A stretch of DNA of 64,000 nucleotides from NCBI GenBank assembly GCA_026008535.1, contig BRKX01000011.1, positions 18,732,001 through 18,796,000 of the forward strand, in the 5' to 3' direction. Positions 1 to 11,558 of this stretch are shown here, piece by piece. The number at the start of each line of letters is the position of its first letter. The first letter of the stretch is position 1. The position numbers and the translations under genes were made by a program. The notes beneath the pieces were generated by a model. The model saw only the letters and a list, made by a program, of their open reading frames with translations. It did no database searches and was not told the DNA's origin. The stretch comes from Perilla frutescens (Eukaryota; Streptophyta; Magnoliopsida; Lamiales; Lamiaceae).

Positions 1-3000
1 AAATCCTTGATGCACAAAGCAACTTCATTCTCATCTCTTGCACTGGAAAAGAAAAAAGATTCAGTTTCATCTTAGAAAAATACTAAAATGCGAACTTAAT
101 CAACTTACCCAAAATAAACAATATCAAACCAACAAATTTGTGCATATATCACACAATATTTCAGGCAAACAAAGGAAAGGCAATGATCAGCTAAAAAAAT
201 AGCATGAGTTCACTGTGTGTTCCATATTTTTCTCCGAAGGGAAGCCAGAGTAGTTCAGACCCACCCAATATTTGAAGAGAAAGTAAATGTTCTTGAACAT
301 CTAAATATGATTATCAGGGATTCAGGGGCATTAATAGCTCTTCTTTTACTCTACGTTGTCAATAGCTCACTCATTACTCATCTTCAACATACATAAATCC
401 AGGGTGGGGTACTCCATGTGTATGTATACTAAACTATTCCAGACAAGTTTCTCCATTAATTTGTTACCAGTGACCCTAAACTGAAAATGTAGATCAAGGC
501 AATGAAAAAGTACTAGACGATATTTTTCCTCAGTATCAGGTAGCCAAAACACTTAACCCCCATCAAATTATTGGTGTCACTAAATCTCATCTTTCGAGAC
601 AAACGCATTTTTGGCACAATACAAACCACACTCTATCGTAAAGACTCAACTTTCAAGAAGTTTCCCAAATGCCGGATTAAAGTACTCAGGGATCCTCAGT
701 GATCAAGTACATAAAAGATGAATATCCATCTCCCTAAAATCTAGAAATAAGAAGAAAAAATATGATATCCATCAAAAAAAACATATATATGAGGTCTAAA
801 AGTATGGAAACTTCCACAAAATGTGAAAAGAGGTTGAAGGTCACTAATAATGATTCACAGTGAGACTGAGCAAGAAGTCAAGAACACACAAAAGGATCAA
901 ATAACTCATGGATGCCAAGCCCTTAGGCTCTTGAAACATCAGGTTGGAGGGCACAGTAATACCTGTAGAATTCTTTAATAGTGAGCAGCGATTTGTCTCG
1001 TAAGTGCTCTTCGGGCCACACATTTTCTGATGAAACATTGTCTGTGCAAGTTGGGGGGCCACCACGAGCAGGTGGAGAAGTAGGCAGAGATTTATCAAAG
1101 CGATCTGTGTTTCTATTCCCATACGTAGCATTCCGCTCTTGGTCATGACTGGATGGAGCAGCAAACCTGTCTGGCACATATCTCGGCATGGGATCCTCTC
1201 TTTGACTTTGGCCATAAGCCGCCCGTTCTGGAATAGAATTGAATCCATTTAAACCAGGGCCCACCCTTCGTGCATCTCCAGGACTTGATATCTCAGCCAA
1301 ACGAGAACTAGCTGTAGATGGCTGACCACCAAAAGCCATTCCCCGGACAAGACCACCTTGTGGCCCAAGGGTTATGGAATCATCACCAAGGGGTCTTTGG
1401 GGCAGAGGTATAGACATCATCCTGTTTTCAGAGGAATGTCTATCATCTGCCCGTGCATCCTGAGAACCATGACCACGTAGCTGCAGCCCGCCAGGACGAA
1501 AACTGCTGATTTGTGAACCTGGTGGAGATAACATACTAGGAGTTCTAGGAGCAAAATCCATAGACGGGCCTCTTCTAATTGAACTACCCATGCTGGAAAC
1601 GCGACCAAGTCTACCAGTTTGCGCTTGCCGCTCTTGCGCAGCATCTCTGTGTACCTCCTCAATCTTTTTTGGACCTTCAACTTTCCTCCGCTGCTGCCAC
1701 CTATTCTTTCTTAGATCAATGGCATCTCTCAGCATGAATCTTACCCTGGAAGACAGCTTCATATTATTGGACAGTTGTGTCATGACATCAAAATAAGCAT
1801 CCATGTGGTCCTTTGCTTTCGGGTGATCTATCATTACACCGATTGTGCTCATCAATTTGCACAAGGCTTCTATGTTCTCTTCATCAGGATTCTGATACTG
1901 ACCCAGCAATTTCTTTATGCACTCGTGCATTATTCTTTCAGTCAACATCTTCTTCTTATATAATTCTCCAATCAGTCTAATATTACCTAACATGCGTCTC
2001 CTGACTTGCAGTCTCTTCGCTTCTCTCTCTTCTTCTGTCTGTTTACTTTCACCATCGTCAACTTCATTTGCCTCTTGTTCTTCTCGTTCTCCTCTCTCAA
2101 ACTCTTCCTGGCATTTGTTCAGGAGTAATCTCTTGAAAGTAATCTTTACATTGTCCACACTCAATTCAGGCAAGTCTGCAGCAAGGTGAAAGCAGAAGTC
2201 GGCATACATCTCACAGAAGGTAGGCTCCATGAGAGCTTTATCAAAAATTTGAGAGATCACCCCAGTCAGTGTAACACCATTATCGATGTTGACTTGTTTA
2301 ACTTGCTGGAACAGTTTCTCAAAATTTTGAGGTGTAAGCTTGTTCAATATGCCCTTCAACTGCCTCTGCTTAGCTTCTTCCTCATCAGTAACCTTACCTA
2401 CTTCGTACTTCTTCTCAGCTTTGTGCATAATTGGTGGTGGTGTCTGAGGAGGAGGCATCAAACCTTTCTGAAAAGCAGTTCCCCGCTGCCACCTATCTGA
2501 TTCGGAGTTATTTCTTAGCAATACTCCCTGAGGACCAAGGGACTGCATTGGCCCAGAGAGAATGCCCCCAGCATACTGAATAGGTGCTTGAGCCCGTGGA
2601 TTCCTTAGAACACCATAATTACCTACTTGGCCAGGTCGAAAACCAACAACATTACCCGCATATCCAATATCTGCCCGCATATCTCCTCGCCCTGACATAA
2701 GCGGGCCAGGCATTTTGCTCCATTTATCCTCATCTCCATAGCCACCTGCACGACGATCTGGTCTAGAAACTCCAACCGGCCTGTCGACGTTTCGTCCAGG
2801 ACTAGGATACTCAGGGAACATATTGATACTAGAAACCATCAATGTATCTGCTATATCGGTACTATCAAATCCTATTGGAAGATCAGTACATTGGTCCATA
2901 AATTTAAGGAGGAAATCTCGGGAATACCTTTTAGTCATTAATCCATTTCCATCTACATCTGAAACTTTATTTTCATTCTTTGAACTTTCTAAGTGTGGAG

Positions 3001-6000
3001 AAATTTCAGCAGCATCCTCCCAATTATCTGGCTCCACTTTATTCAGAGAAGGTTTCTCACTTGACATGTCATTCTCCTTAGAGATTTCAGAAGATATCTG
3101 ATTTATGTGATTGCTTGAAGTTTCTTCAGTGCTCTCTGCAGAGGTTGCAGCTTCTTTCTTTTCCTCGGGACCCTTGTATGCCATATAAAGATCAGAACTT
3201 GTACCTGCAGCTTCTGCTTTCTTATATAATTCTTTTTTCTTCTTCTTCCCTCTGGGTAGAGAACTTTTAACCACACTTGCATCTAACAAGACTTTATCCT
3301 TGACGCTCGAAGAAGTTGAAACTAAGCTATCACTGTTATCATCAATATCTTCATTTTCAGGTTTCAAGGCACAATCAGGAAAGTTTGTGACAGTATTTTC
3401 ACTTAACAAAGTGTCCGCTCTAGCAGTCTTATCATCCTGTGCAGATAAACCATTGATCAACATAGGACTATCAGCATTTTGGCTATGGGAAGATGCAACA
3501 TAATTATCAGTAATGTTAACATCCTCACTACAGCAATCTAAAGACTCTTCTGGCTTCTCCTCTGTACCCTCCAACAAACCACCTGTGCTGGATGTTATTT
3601 CTGTATCAGTGCTCTCTTCAACTTCACCAGTGATTTTTGGCGATTCTAAGGGAAGAGACTTCAAAGATGTGTCCAAACTGTGTTCATCACATTTTGAACT
3701 CTGAGATTCCACAATTATCTCAGGCTCTGGTTGTCTGCTATTTACACTATTGGTTCCAAAATTTCTATCCTCACTTGTCAAATTAGAAGCTTCAGATGTA
3801 GTTATAATTGTTGGGAATGATTCCTTGGCAGTTTCACATTCCAAATTAGTTCTAGACAAAGTAGATTCTGTGTTAACTGTTTCAGCTTCTGAGGATTGAG
3901 AAGTCAAACTTGAGGGCGAGGACGGTTTCGTGCCAACCTGAAATAATGTAAAGATTCTTAATGTGGACATAAATCATGTAAAGGCTCTTAATGTATACAG
4001 AACTTACTACTGGACGAATAAACAAACCATAAAATACCTGATCCTGCTGGTCTGTATTGCCCGATTCCTTATGTATATCTTTAACTGAACCAGGCACAAC
4101 TACTGTATTTGTTGCTTCATTAACAGAGCTTGTTAATATTGATGCAGAACTATCCATAGGAGCTGAAGCAGGAGCTGCAGTGTTGCGCACATCACTCTCC
4201 GCAATGACAGAATCGGATGATGCAGCAGATGTAGATGGAACTCCCAAAACAGGCATTGAATGTGGCACAGAGCTCTGCAATGAAGGTTCAACCTCCTTTC
4301 GTGGACGAACTGAATCCTCTCCGCATGACCTTGATGGTTCTGAAGACTCTGACTTTCTGATAGAAACTGAACTTGTAGCCGGAAATGGCTCTTTCTCCAC
4401 ATGAGCGCCAAGAGGTGGCTTCACTGTCACCTGCAGGAAATGGGGCAAAAATGTAACAAAATAACAGGACATTTCACCCAATCCTATCGAGGCATGGATT
4501 TGTTACATTACCATGACACCAGAGCAAAATTAGCCTAGAAGAAAACTACCAACTAACCTGATTGTAGAACCTTGGTGGTTGAGAAGTGGGTGGAACCTGG
4601 TTGCTGCTCAAGGGAACAGAGCTACCACCAGGGAAATAGATGGAATTCGTGTTGTAAGAATTGGGATAAAAATTCATCTGGTGATTAGATGGAAATGACG
4701 AGATAGGTTGTGATTGAGGTGGCACAACAGGATGGGATCTTGGACCAGCCGAGCCATCAAGCCTCAACTCTTCATGAGTATCTGGATGCGTAATCTTCAC
4801 AGTTTTTCGAGAACCACCATATTTTCCAGCCTGTTGCTGAGGAAACTGTGGGGTCATATTGATTCCCATGCTACCCAACTGAGGAGGTAGCTGATGAGCC
4901 ATCTGTGATGGAAAGTTAAAGTTCTGCAATGGATGTGGCTGGAGACCTGAAATAAACATTGGTTGCTGCATTGGAGGATTCCCTATAGATAGAGGCATCT
5001 GCATTGGCAGAGGCAATGATGTCCCTGACATGGCTTGAGACTGAATTTGAGGATTAGGACCACCAAACTGAACAGGAACCTGTGGCTGGTGGAATGGCAT
5101 TTGCATTGGCATACCAGGGATAGAATGTACAGTTGGCTTCTGGGTTTGAGTTAAAGGTGGTGCAGATACTTGAATGTCCCTCTTAGATTTGGATACTGAG
5201 TGAGCTTCAACTACATTTCTTTGGTCAGGAACCCCTGCATCCTTCTTCAAAGCATGCTGCTTGGGCGTGGGAATTGGCACAGGAGCAGCCCTTAATAAGT
5301 TTTGACGAACCTGAAGTGAAACTATCCTATTAACAAAACATAGTACACATAAAAGCATAGCTGCCATGACCACTATGTGCAAGTTGTTAGAAATAAGAAA
5401 TCTTGAGCAACAACCCATGAAAAGATGAAGAAAAAAATCCATACAAGTGGTTCGTAACTAAAAAATCGCATCACTTTGGGGCAGTTCCTAGTAAATGGAC
5501 ATTCCCGTTACTCTAGATAGTTTATATCCACTTCCCAAGACATGATCCAAGCACAATATAAAAAACCCAACAAAGATTAGCATTATAATGCGCCCAGACC
5601 CTTTCTAATATTTTTCAGCATGAAGACATTATACAACTCGATCAGTTACCATCAGTTAGCAACTTCTGGAAGCCATGAGACAATTGAGTATAGAGAATGT
5701 CACCTGATCCTTTTTCTGCTCATCCAAATTTGGTGGTGCAGAGCTTGTTCTAGCAGGTATCTAAACACAAACACACAAAAAATCACCTTCTCTAATTAGA
5801 AATATAGTTTTAGAACTAAGACAAGATAATTAAAGGGATCTCCATACAATCCCAAAATACCTGCACTCCATTCATAAAACCAGGACTTATGGAGCCAAAT
5901 TGCAGAGGAAATGACCCAGATGCATCTCCTGGAACAAGGAATACAAAGAGTTGATTCAGAAGAAAAGTAAACACTGACATGACCATTACACTAATGTACT

Positions 6001-7128
6001 ATGAAGTATCCTATTTTGACAGTAAGTCAGAAGTCATTTTAACAGATTGGAGTATACCACACACAATAATAAGTCATACCTTTTGCAGGTGTTTTAGGGA
6101 ATCCAGACTCAGGATTAGCAACAGAAACGTTAGATGTTGGAGCTGCAGTGGAAACATTAGAAGACGGAGATCTAGGTACAGCTTGAGTGATTTTTTGAGT
6201 GACAGCATCTGTCAGCTTGACATTGGTAGAGGCACTGTTAACTGGTACATCAGATACCCCTAACAAATACATAAATGGACAGTTCATCAGAAATAAGAAC
6301 CAGTAATAATGTATTAATAAAAAATCCAAAGTGTGCTAAGTAATTTCTGGAAAATTAACCATAAATGATGCATAATGATAATCATCGTTAAGCATAATTT
6401 CTTGGAATTAAACCTATCCAACATAATGAGTTCATATAAAAAATTAAATTTGTCAAGAAAATTCTCATCTTCAATCACCACCACCTATTCAACATAAGAA
6501 AATTCTCATAAAAATAAACTAAAATTGTTTCCTGGAAAATTAAGAAAACTCTCATCTCCAATCACCAGTGCTGAATGAATAGCAAACGGTAATACAAAAA
6601 TACAACAAGAAAACCGAGACACGTACTATGAGTTGGCTGCTGTTCCTGAGGACCATTATGTACAGTATGTCCTGCAGAATCTGAATCCACATTTGGAATT
6701 CTTACCCTCGGCTGACCTCCTTGAGCATTGCTGTTATACTTCTTATTAAAACTGAATAACAGAGACAAAATAAAAACATCAACCCATCATCCAACATTCA
6801 AACCCCCTCCAACCCCTGCAAACCCTAGCTCCCACATAAACGAAACAACCACTTACATTCACATTCAATGTCTACCAATCAAAACACATAACCATCTGTA
6901 CATGTATACCAAAAAAATAGGAACAAGAAAGCAGCAAAACCCTAGTCTAAATTGAATTTATGTCAAAAAGGCGTACCCACGGCCGGCTGGATTGAAGGGG
7001 GCGCCGCCACCGCCCTTACTGGGGGCGCCGCCCTGGAACTGACGCTGCTGATTGGAGCTACCGGATCGGCCGGTTTTCCTGTACTGCGTGGAGTCGCTCC
7101 TCTCAGCCCTTGATTGATTATGGGACAT
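1..7128 (-). CDS. EIF4G: Eukaryotic translation initiation factor 4G (eIF4G), 3' end outside window
   Basis: Scaffold of the cytoplasmic cap-binding complex eIF4F; it bridges eIF4E, eIF4A and eIF3. Nine coding exons are seen on the minus strand: 7128-6977, 6730-6627, 6259-6080, 5928-5861, 5760-5704, 5310-4558, 4430-4038, 3937-963, and 42 to beyond position 1. All junctions are GT/AG and reading phases match. The start is the ATG at 7128 (MSHNQSRAER), the usual plant eIF4G N-terminus. Visible: a low-complexity Gly/Pro/Gln N-terminal half; an eIF4E-binding motif of the Y-x4-L-phi type (YSRDFLLKF, about residues 907-915); a MIF4G domain (about 1095-1310); and the start of the MA3 domain (ENVWPEEHLRDKSL) near residue 1540, continuing into the exon at 42. 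About 1570 residues are present; plant eIF4G is usually 1700-1900, so roughly the last 180 lie off the window. No damage seen. Confidence 0.97.
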
Positions 7129-7480
7129 AAATCCTAATCTTTAAAGGTAAAAGGAACCGCTTTCTGGAAATTCAGATGAAATTTTCACCCTGCAAAGATC
7201 CGCCTATCAAATCAAAATCATCAAAATCAATAATTTATTGCACATTCAATTAAAGAAACAATCTAAGCGGCGGAGGGGCAAATGATGAATTAATTTGAAT
7301 GTTACACTAATTTTAACCTGGAGCCGGGAGAGAGTGAAATTAGGGTTTCTACTGGGAGAGATTGATGGCGGGAACCATGCAGTGACGACGCCGTTGGAGG
7401 AAGATGAAAAGGGTTGGAGAAGGAGAAGAAGATGAAAAAAATAAAAGAAAAATGGGAGTGTGCATTAAGTGTGTGATTTT
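7129..7480 (-). promoter_or_regulatory. eIF4G leader with 5'UTR intron and telo-box
   Basis: Upstream of the eIF4G ATG a likely untranslated-leader intron runs 7317-7190 (donor CAG|GTTAAA after 7318, acceptor TTTGCAG before 7189). At 7340-7348 the plus strand reads TTAGGGTTT, which is AAACCCTAA in gene orientation: the plant telo-box, common near the transcription start of translation and ribosomal genes. Pyrimidine-rich (CTTCTTCT) sequence in gene sense around 7400-7440 fits a leader. The exact transcription start is not visible. Confidence 0.5.
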
Positions 7481-7559
7481 GTGTTTATGGTAAGGGAGAA
7501 GAAAAAGTAGGCCGATAAATTCTACTATTCTAGAGAGAGAAGGCTAGTGTGTGTGTTTG

Positions 7560-7961
7560 TGTATATTATACATACATATACATATTATATTTTTTTAAGT
7601 AATAATTAATTAGTATTAACAATTTTTTGAGGCAATAAACTACATTTACATAGAAGATTATTTTTTATATATTATATAATATAATTTTTATCTATGTTCA
7701 AAAATATTATTATTCATTTGACGTTAGGTTTTGAATTGTTTCTGTCTTTTTGGTTGTGGGTTGTAATTTATAATTATTTATTTGTTGTGTTGGTCTAAAA
7801 ACCAAAGCAGTTTGGTCAAGAATGATGAGGATTTATAGGAGATGATTTTATACCGATGGCGTATAATTGATCATTGTAAATGTATTTATGTATAATTTTT
7901 TTTTAAAATAAATTATGCACGAAAAAAAGAAAAAAAGAAAAAAATGATCATAATTAATTAT
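7560..7961. other. AT-rich spacer upstream of eIF4G
   Basis: Non-coding, very AT-rich sequence with homopolymer A/T runs. No ORF of note, no tRNA and no clear repeat boundaries. Confidence 0.6.
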
Positions 7962-7963
7962 TA

Positions 7964-8219
7964 CTCCCACCGTTTCATTTTAATTGATATTTTATAATTT
8001 TCCACATAATTTAAGATGTAAATTATTTGTGACAAATGTACACTCTCTCCCCATCCATATTAAATCCTATTTAAGATATATATTTTCCTAAAATATGCCG
8101 ATTTATTATTTAGATATAGGTAAAATTGAGAAAATAGTGTGTGAAATTTGGTAAATATCAAATATTTTGAAACAAGTTAAAAACTATGAAACATCAATTG
8201 AAATTAAACGGGGGAATAG
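7964..8219. mobile_element. Stowaway-like MITE
   Basis: A 256-bp AT-rich non-coding element. The left end reads CTCCCACCGTTTCATTTTAA and the right end is its imperfect reverse complement, ending ATTAAACGGGGGAATAG. It is flanked by TA on both sides (7962-7963 and 8220-8221). The CTCCC-CCGTTTC terminus and TA target site fit the Stowaway (Tc1/mariner-type) family. Confidence 0.7.
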
Positions 8220-8221
8220 TA

Positions 8222-8554
8222 AATATGTTCTAATGTGTCATGCAATATTTTTAATCATTGATTAGTATATCAATACTTAAGTAATACTTTATAATTTAAT
8301 ACAGATAAAAAAAAGTATGTTCATATCCAAAATTGTTAGAAGATTCTGAAAAAAAAATAAACTACGTATAAAATAAAATCAAAAGAGTTTTCATTTTATT
8401 GTTTTAGTTGGAGCTACAATCAATTATAAATCTAAAAACAAAATAAAATATCTAAAATTGCACAATAAGAATAATTATTATTATTATTATTATGGTTTAT
8501 TTTAATAATAAGAATCATGCCTCATCTCCATAGTTTCTTTAATTATTTGGTCCT
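8222..8554. other. AT-rich spacer
   Basis: Non-coding. Holds a short ATT microsatellite around 8475-8492 and no other recognisable feature. Confidence 0.55.
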
Positions 8555-8744
8555 GTGGGGATGGCCTAGTGTTGGAGTGAGGTTGCTTGCAAATCAAAGA
8601 TCACTAGTTCGAATATCCTAAATACCACAGGTCGGATGTGCGAGTAAAAAAAATTTCGGTGGGGATGGCCTACTGATGGAGTGAAATTGTTTGGAAATCA
8701 AAAATTACGGGTTCGAATTTCATCAATACCACAGATCGGGTGTG

Positions 8745-8747
<3 letters not shown>
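8555..8747 (+). mobile_element. Two tandem tRNA-like SINE heads
   Basis: Two diverged copies of a module of about 100 bp lie head to tail, at about 8555-8657 and 8659-8747. Each begins GTGGGGATGGCCTA, which contains a pol III A-box-like segment (TGGCCTAGTGTTGG, TGGCCTACTGATGG). Each has a B-box-like segment about 45 bp later (AGTTCGAATATCC and GGTTCGAATTTCA), followed by ATACCACAG-TCGG-TGTG. Copy 1 ends in an A run, copy 2 in the AAT tract. A-box plus B-box plus a simple tail is the layout of tRNA-derived SINEs. A dimeric SINE or two independent insertions are both possible. Confidence 0.6.

Positions 8748-8811
<64 letters not shown>
8748..8811. repeat. (AAT)n microsatellite
   Basis: About 21 uninterrupted AAT units directly follow the second SINE head and probably grew from its tail. 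Confidence 0.95.
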
Positions 8812-8813
<2 letters not shown>

Positions 8814-9103
8814 CCTAAAATTCTTCCAGGCTGAATATCGGGTAGGATGATAACAGCAGACCATGGGAACTCCAAAGAGGGTTTTCAACTCATCCACTGT
8901 CAAGTCTTTATATTAGTTGCCCAGTCGAAACGTGCAGCCGAGCTCTTATTCTTAGTCCTCTCAGAGCATCTCTAACCATATTTGCTTTCTCTATTTCTAG
9001 GCTTATTTGTTAGATAGTCTAAATGTGTAATAGATACTTATGACACTTTAATACTATGTTTGCTAACAATAAACAATATTAAAATCTATAATTATGCAAA
9101 AGC
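8812..9103. other. Non-coding spacer before gypsy fragment
   Basis: No ORF, RNA gene or clear terminal repeats seen. It may include more LTR sequence of the element that follows, but I cannot delimit it. Confidence 0.4.
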
Positions 9104-9175
9104 TGATGCGATCCTCCCAGGAGTATCAGGTTACAACGGTGGAATTGGGTGGATCGCATCAAGTGGTATCAAAGC
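9104..9175 (+). mobile_element. Short LTR-like end and primer-binding site of a gypsy element
   Basis: 9104-9161 begins TGATGCGATCC and ends GGATCGCATCA, perfect 11-bp inverted termini starting with TG and ending with CA. Two bases later, 9164-9175 reads TGGTATCAAAGC, one mismatch from the initiator-Met tRNA primer-binding site of plant LTR retrotransposons. The downstream gag fits a gypsy element starting here. At 58 bp this is very short for an LTR. It could be an internally deleted LTR, or the true LTR may start further left. Confidence 0.5.
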
Positions 9176-9868
9176 TTTGGCTTTGTATTAGGTTCTAAAT
9201 TATATCCCATATTTTTAATTCGGTTTAATTTTTCTCACTAGTTTAAAAAAACAGCAAAAGTCGAAAATCAGCAAAAAAAAAGAGAAGAAAAAAGACGCCG
9301 ATCTGCAAAAAAAAGAGTAAAAAGGCGGGAATAATTTTTGCGTTTTCGTTGATTTCCGTTTTGTTATTTGGGTCCCCAAGGCCTATATATCGTCCATAAA
9401 AAAGTCGAATTTTTTTTGTGAAATTTCAATATTTTTCGAATTTTAGATAGTAAATTTTGGGCATTTTTGTGGTATTGATAGAAGTTGTTTAGAGAGTTGT
9501 ATTTTGGTGTTGGGAGTGAATCGAGGAATTTTAGTATTGTGAAAAAAAAACCGAAAATTTCTGGTGATATTTTGGTTTTGCTTTGGATAAGTTGTTCTAG
9601 TCTTATTTGGTGTGGTTGTGAGATTGGTGATTTTTCTGTGGAGAGAAATTTGAGTGGTAAAAGGCAGAGAGGTGAGTTCAATTGAGTGAAAAAAGTTAAA
9701 TTGAGTGATACACGAGTGTATACACGTGAGTTGAGCGCGTAGAGCATTGTGTAGGAATTGTTTCATTTCTCTTTTGTTTTGCATTTCGATTATTTTGTTC
9801 TGCCTTTTTTTTATTACAGCAGCAGTGTGCATTTGAGTCAAAAAAAATCATGAAAAAAAAAGTCAACT

Positions 9869-11558
9869 ATGTCTAACAAATCTGCAGGTACCGGAGAGAA
9901 GTCAGAGAAGGCAACAGAGTTCGGAGGGATGCAGTCCACATCTTCGATCACAAATCTACAATCGTGGCCATACAACAACACATGAACAGGTTGTTCCGAA
10001 CTGAGTTAATTGCATTGAACAAGAGACTGGATAACTTGGAGAATTCAGTACAAGAGCAGACTCAGCAAGCTCCTCGTGCAAACCGTGGTGGACGAGGCGG
10101 AAGAGGAGGCAGAGGCGCCCGAGTGGAAGCTAGGCGATATCTACATGTAGAGAGGGAAACAGGAGAATATTATGAATCCGATAGTGAAGAATATGAAGAG
10201 GAAGATAGAGCTTCTGCGGCAAGAGGACAAAGACATGGGAGAGGCCGGAATCATGAAGATGATCATCTAGGAAACATCAAGATGAACATCCCATCATTCC
10301 ATGGGAAGAATGATCCGACCGCGTATCTTGAATGAGAGTGCAAGGTGGAGATGGTGTTCGACTGCCACAACTATTCGGAGTTCAAGAAAGTGAAGCTGGC
10401 AGCTGTCGAGTTCTTAGATTATGCCCTAGTGTAGTGGGAACAGTTAACAACCTCTAGGCAGCGTAATGGAGAGCCACCAATCGACATGTGGACTGAGATG
10501 AAGGTCGTGATGAGAAGAAGATTTGTATCCAACTACTACTACCAAGAGCTACACACTAAGCTTCAGACTCTGGGGCAAGGCTCGAGTAGCGTAGATGAGT
10601 ACTTTAAGGAGATGGAGATAGCCATAATTCGGGCTAATGTGGTAGAAGATGAGGAGGCGACCACAGCTAGATTTTTGGCTGGGCTAAACAGAGAGATACG
10701 AGACATGGTAGAACTGCAACCATATGTGGACCTCAATGATGTACTGCAGATGGCGATCAAAGTGGAGAACCAACTTAAGAAGAGGGGTAGCCAGAACCGT
10801 GTCGGTTCATCTAATTGGAGGCAAAATCAAAACACCAACACACCTCCATGGAAGATGAACCAAGGAAAGAAAGAAGAGAAATAGCCTTTCTCCAAGTCAA
10901 AAATCGAGACACCTATCACCCCAGCTCAAAAAACCCGGAGTCGTTTGCAAGTCGAAATAGAGACATCAAGTGTTTTAAGTGTCAAGGTAGAGGACATATA
11001 GCCAGCCAATGTCCAAATCAGAGAGTGATGATTTTGAAGGATAGTGGTGAGATCATGACTGAAGATGAAGCGTCAGAAAATGAGATGCCCGCTTTGTCAG
11101 GAGGGTCGAGTGACGAGGAGTACGCAGCACCTGCAGCACTTACTTTGGTGGCAAGAAAATCATTGAGCTTGCATACCAAGAGTGTGGAAGAGGAGCAACG
11201 TAAAAACATATTCCATACCTGATGCTATATTCTAGATAAGGTATGTAGTATGACCATCGATGGAGGGATCTGCACTAATGTAGCAAGTGTGGTAATGGTG
11301 ACCAAACTGGGACTTCCGGTTTTGAAGCACGAATCCATACAAGTTGCAGTAGCTGAATGACAGTGGAGAGACAAAGGTGAATAAGCAAGTTTGAGTCCCA
11401 TTAAGAATTGGGAAGTATGAGGATGAGGTATTGTGCGACGTCGTGCCAATGCAAGCTGGGCACATTCTGTTAGGGAATCCATGGCAGTATGATCGGCGTG
11501 TGAAGCATGATGGCTTCATCAATAAGTACTCCTTTGTACTTAATCAGAAGACGGTGAC
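9869..11558 (+). pseudogene. Ty3/gypsy gag-protease, broken and truncated
   Basis: Remains of a gypsy gag and the start of its protease. The gag core is read in one frame from about 9960 to 10884, with the conserved retrotransposon gag block (FHGKNDPTAYLE..., then ...RRRFVSNYYYQELHTKLQ... and ARFLAGLNREI). It is interrupted by TGA at 10333-10335 and TAG at 10432-10434, both where the family has Trp. A frame change near 10885 leads to a zinc knuckle CFKCQGRGHIASQC (CX2CX4HX4C) at about 10970-11010, an acidic linker and a degraded aspartic-protease region around 11240-11550 with more stops and shifts. The Arg/Gly-rich stretch near 10080-10130 may bind RNA. Coding stops abruptly at 11558, where the next LTR begins. 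Reverse transcriptase and integrase are missing. Confidence 0.85.

Noticed and set aside
1590..3704. Plus-strand ORFs of 60-100 codons
   Set aside because: Antisense shadows of the long eIF4G exon 3937-963, which has clear family domains and splice sites.
8555..8747. tRNA genes
   Set aside because: Only A- and B-box-like segments are present. No acceptor stem or cloverleaf can be drawn; they are SINE heads.
8670..8903. ORF with a run of more than 20 Tyr on the minus strand
   Set aside because: This is the (AAT)n microsatellite read as TAT/TTA codons.
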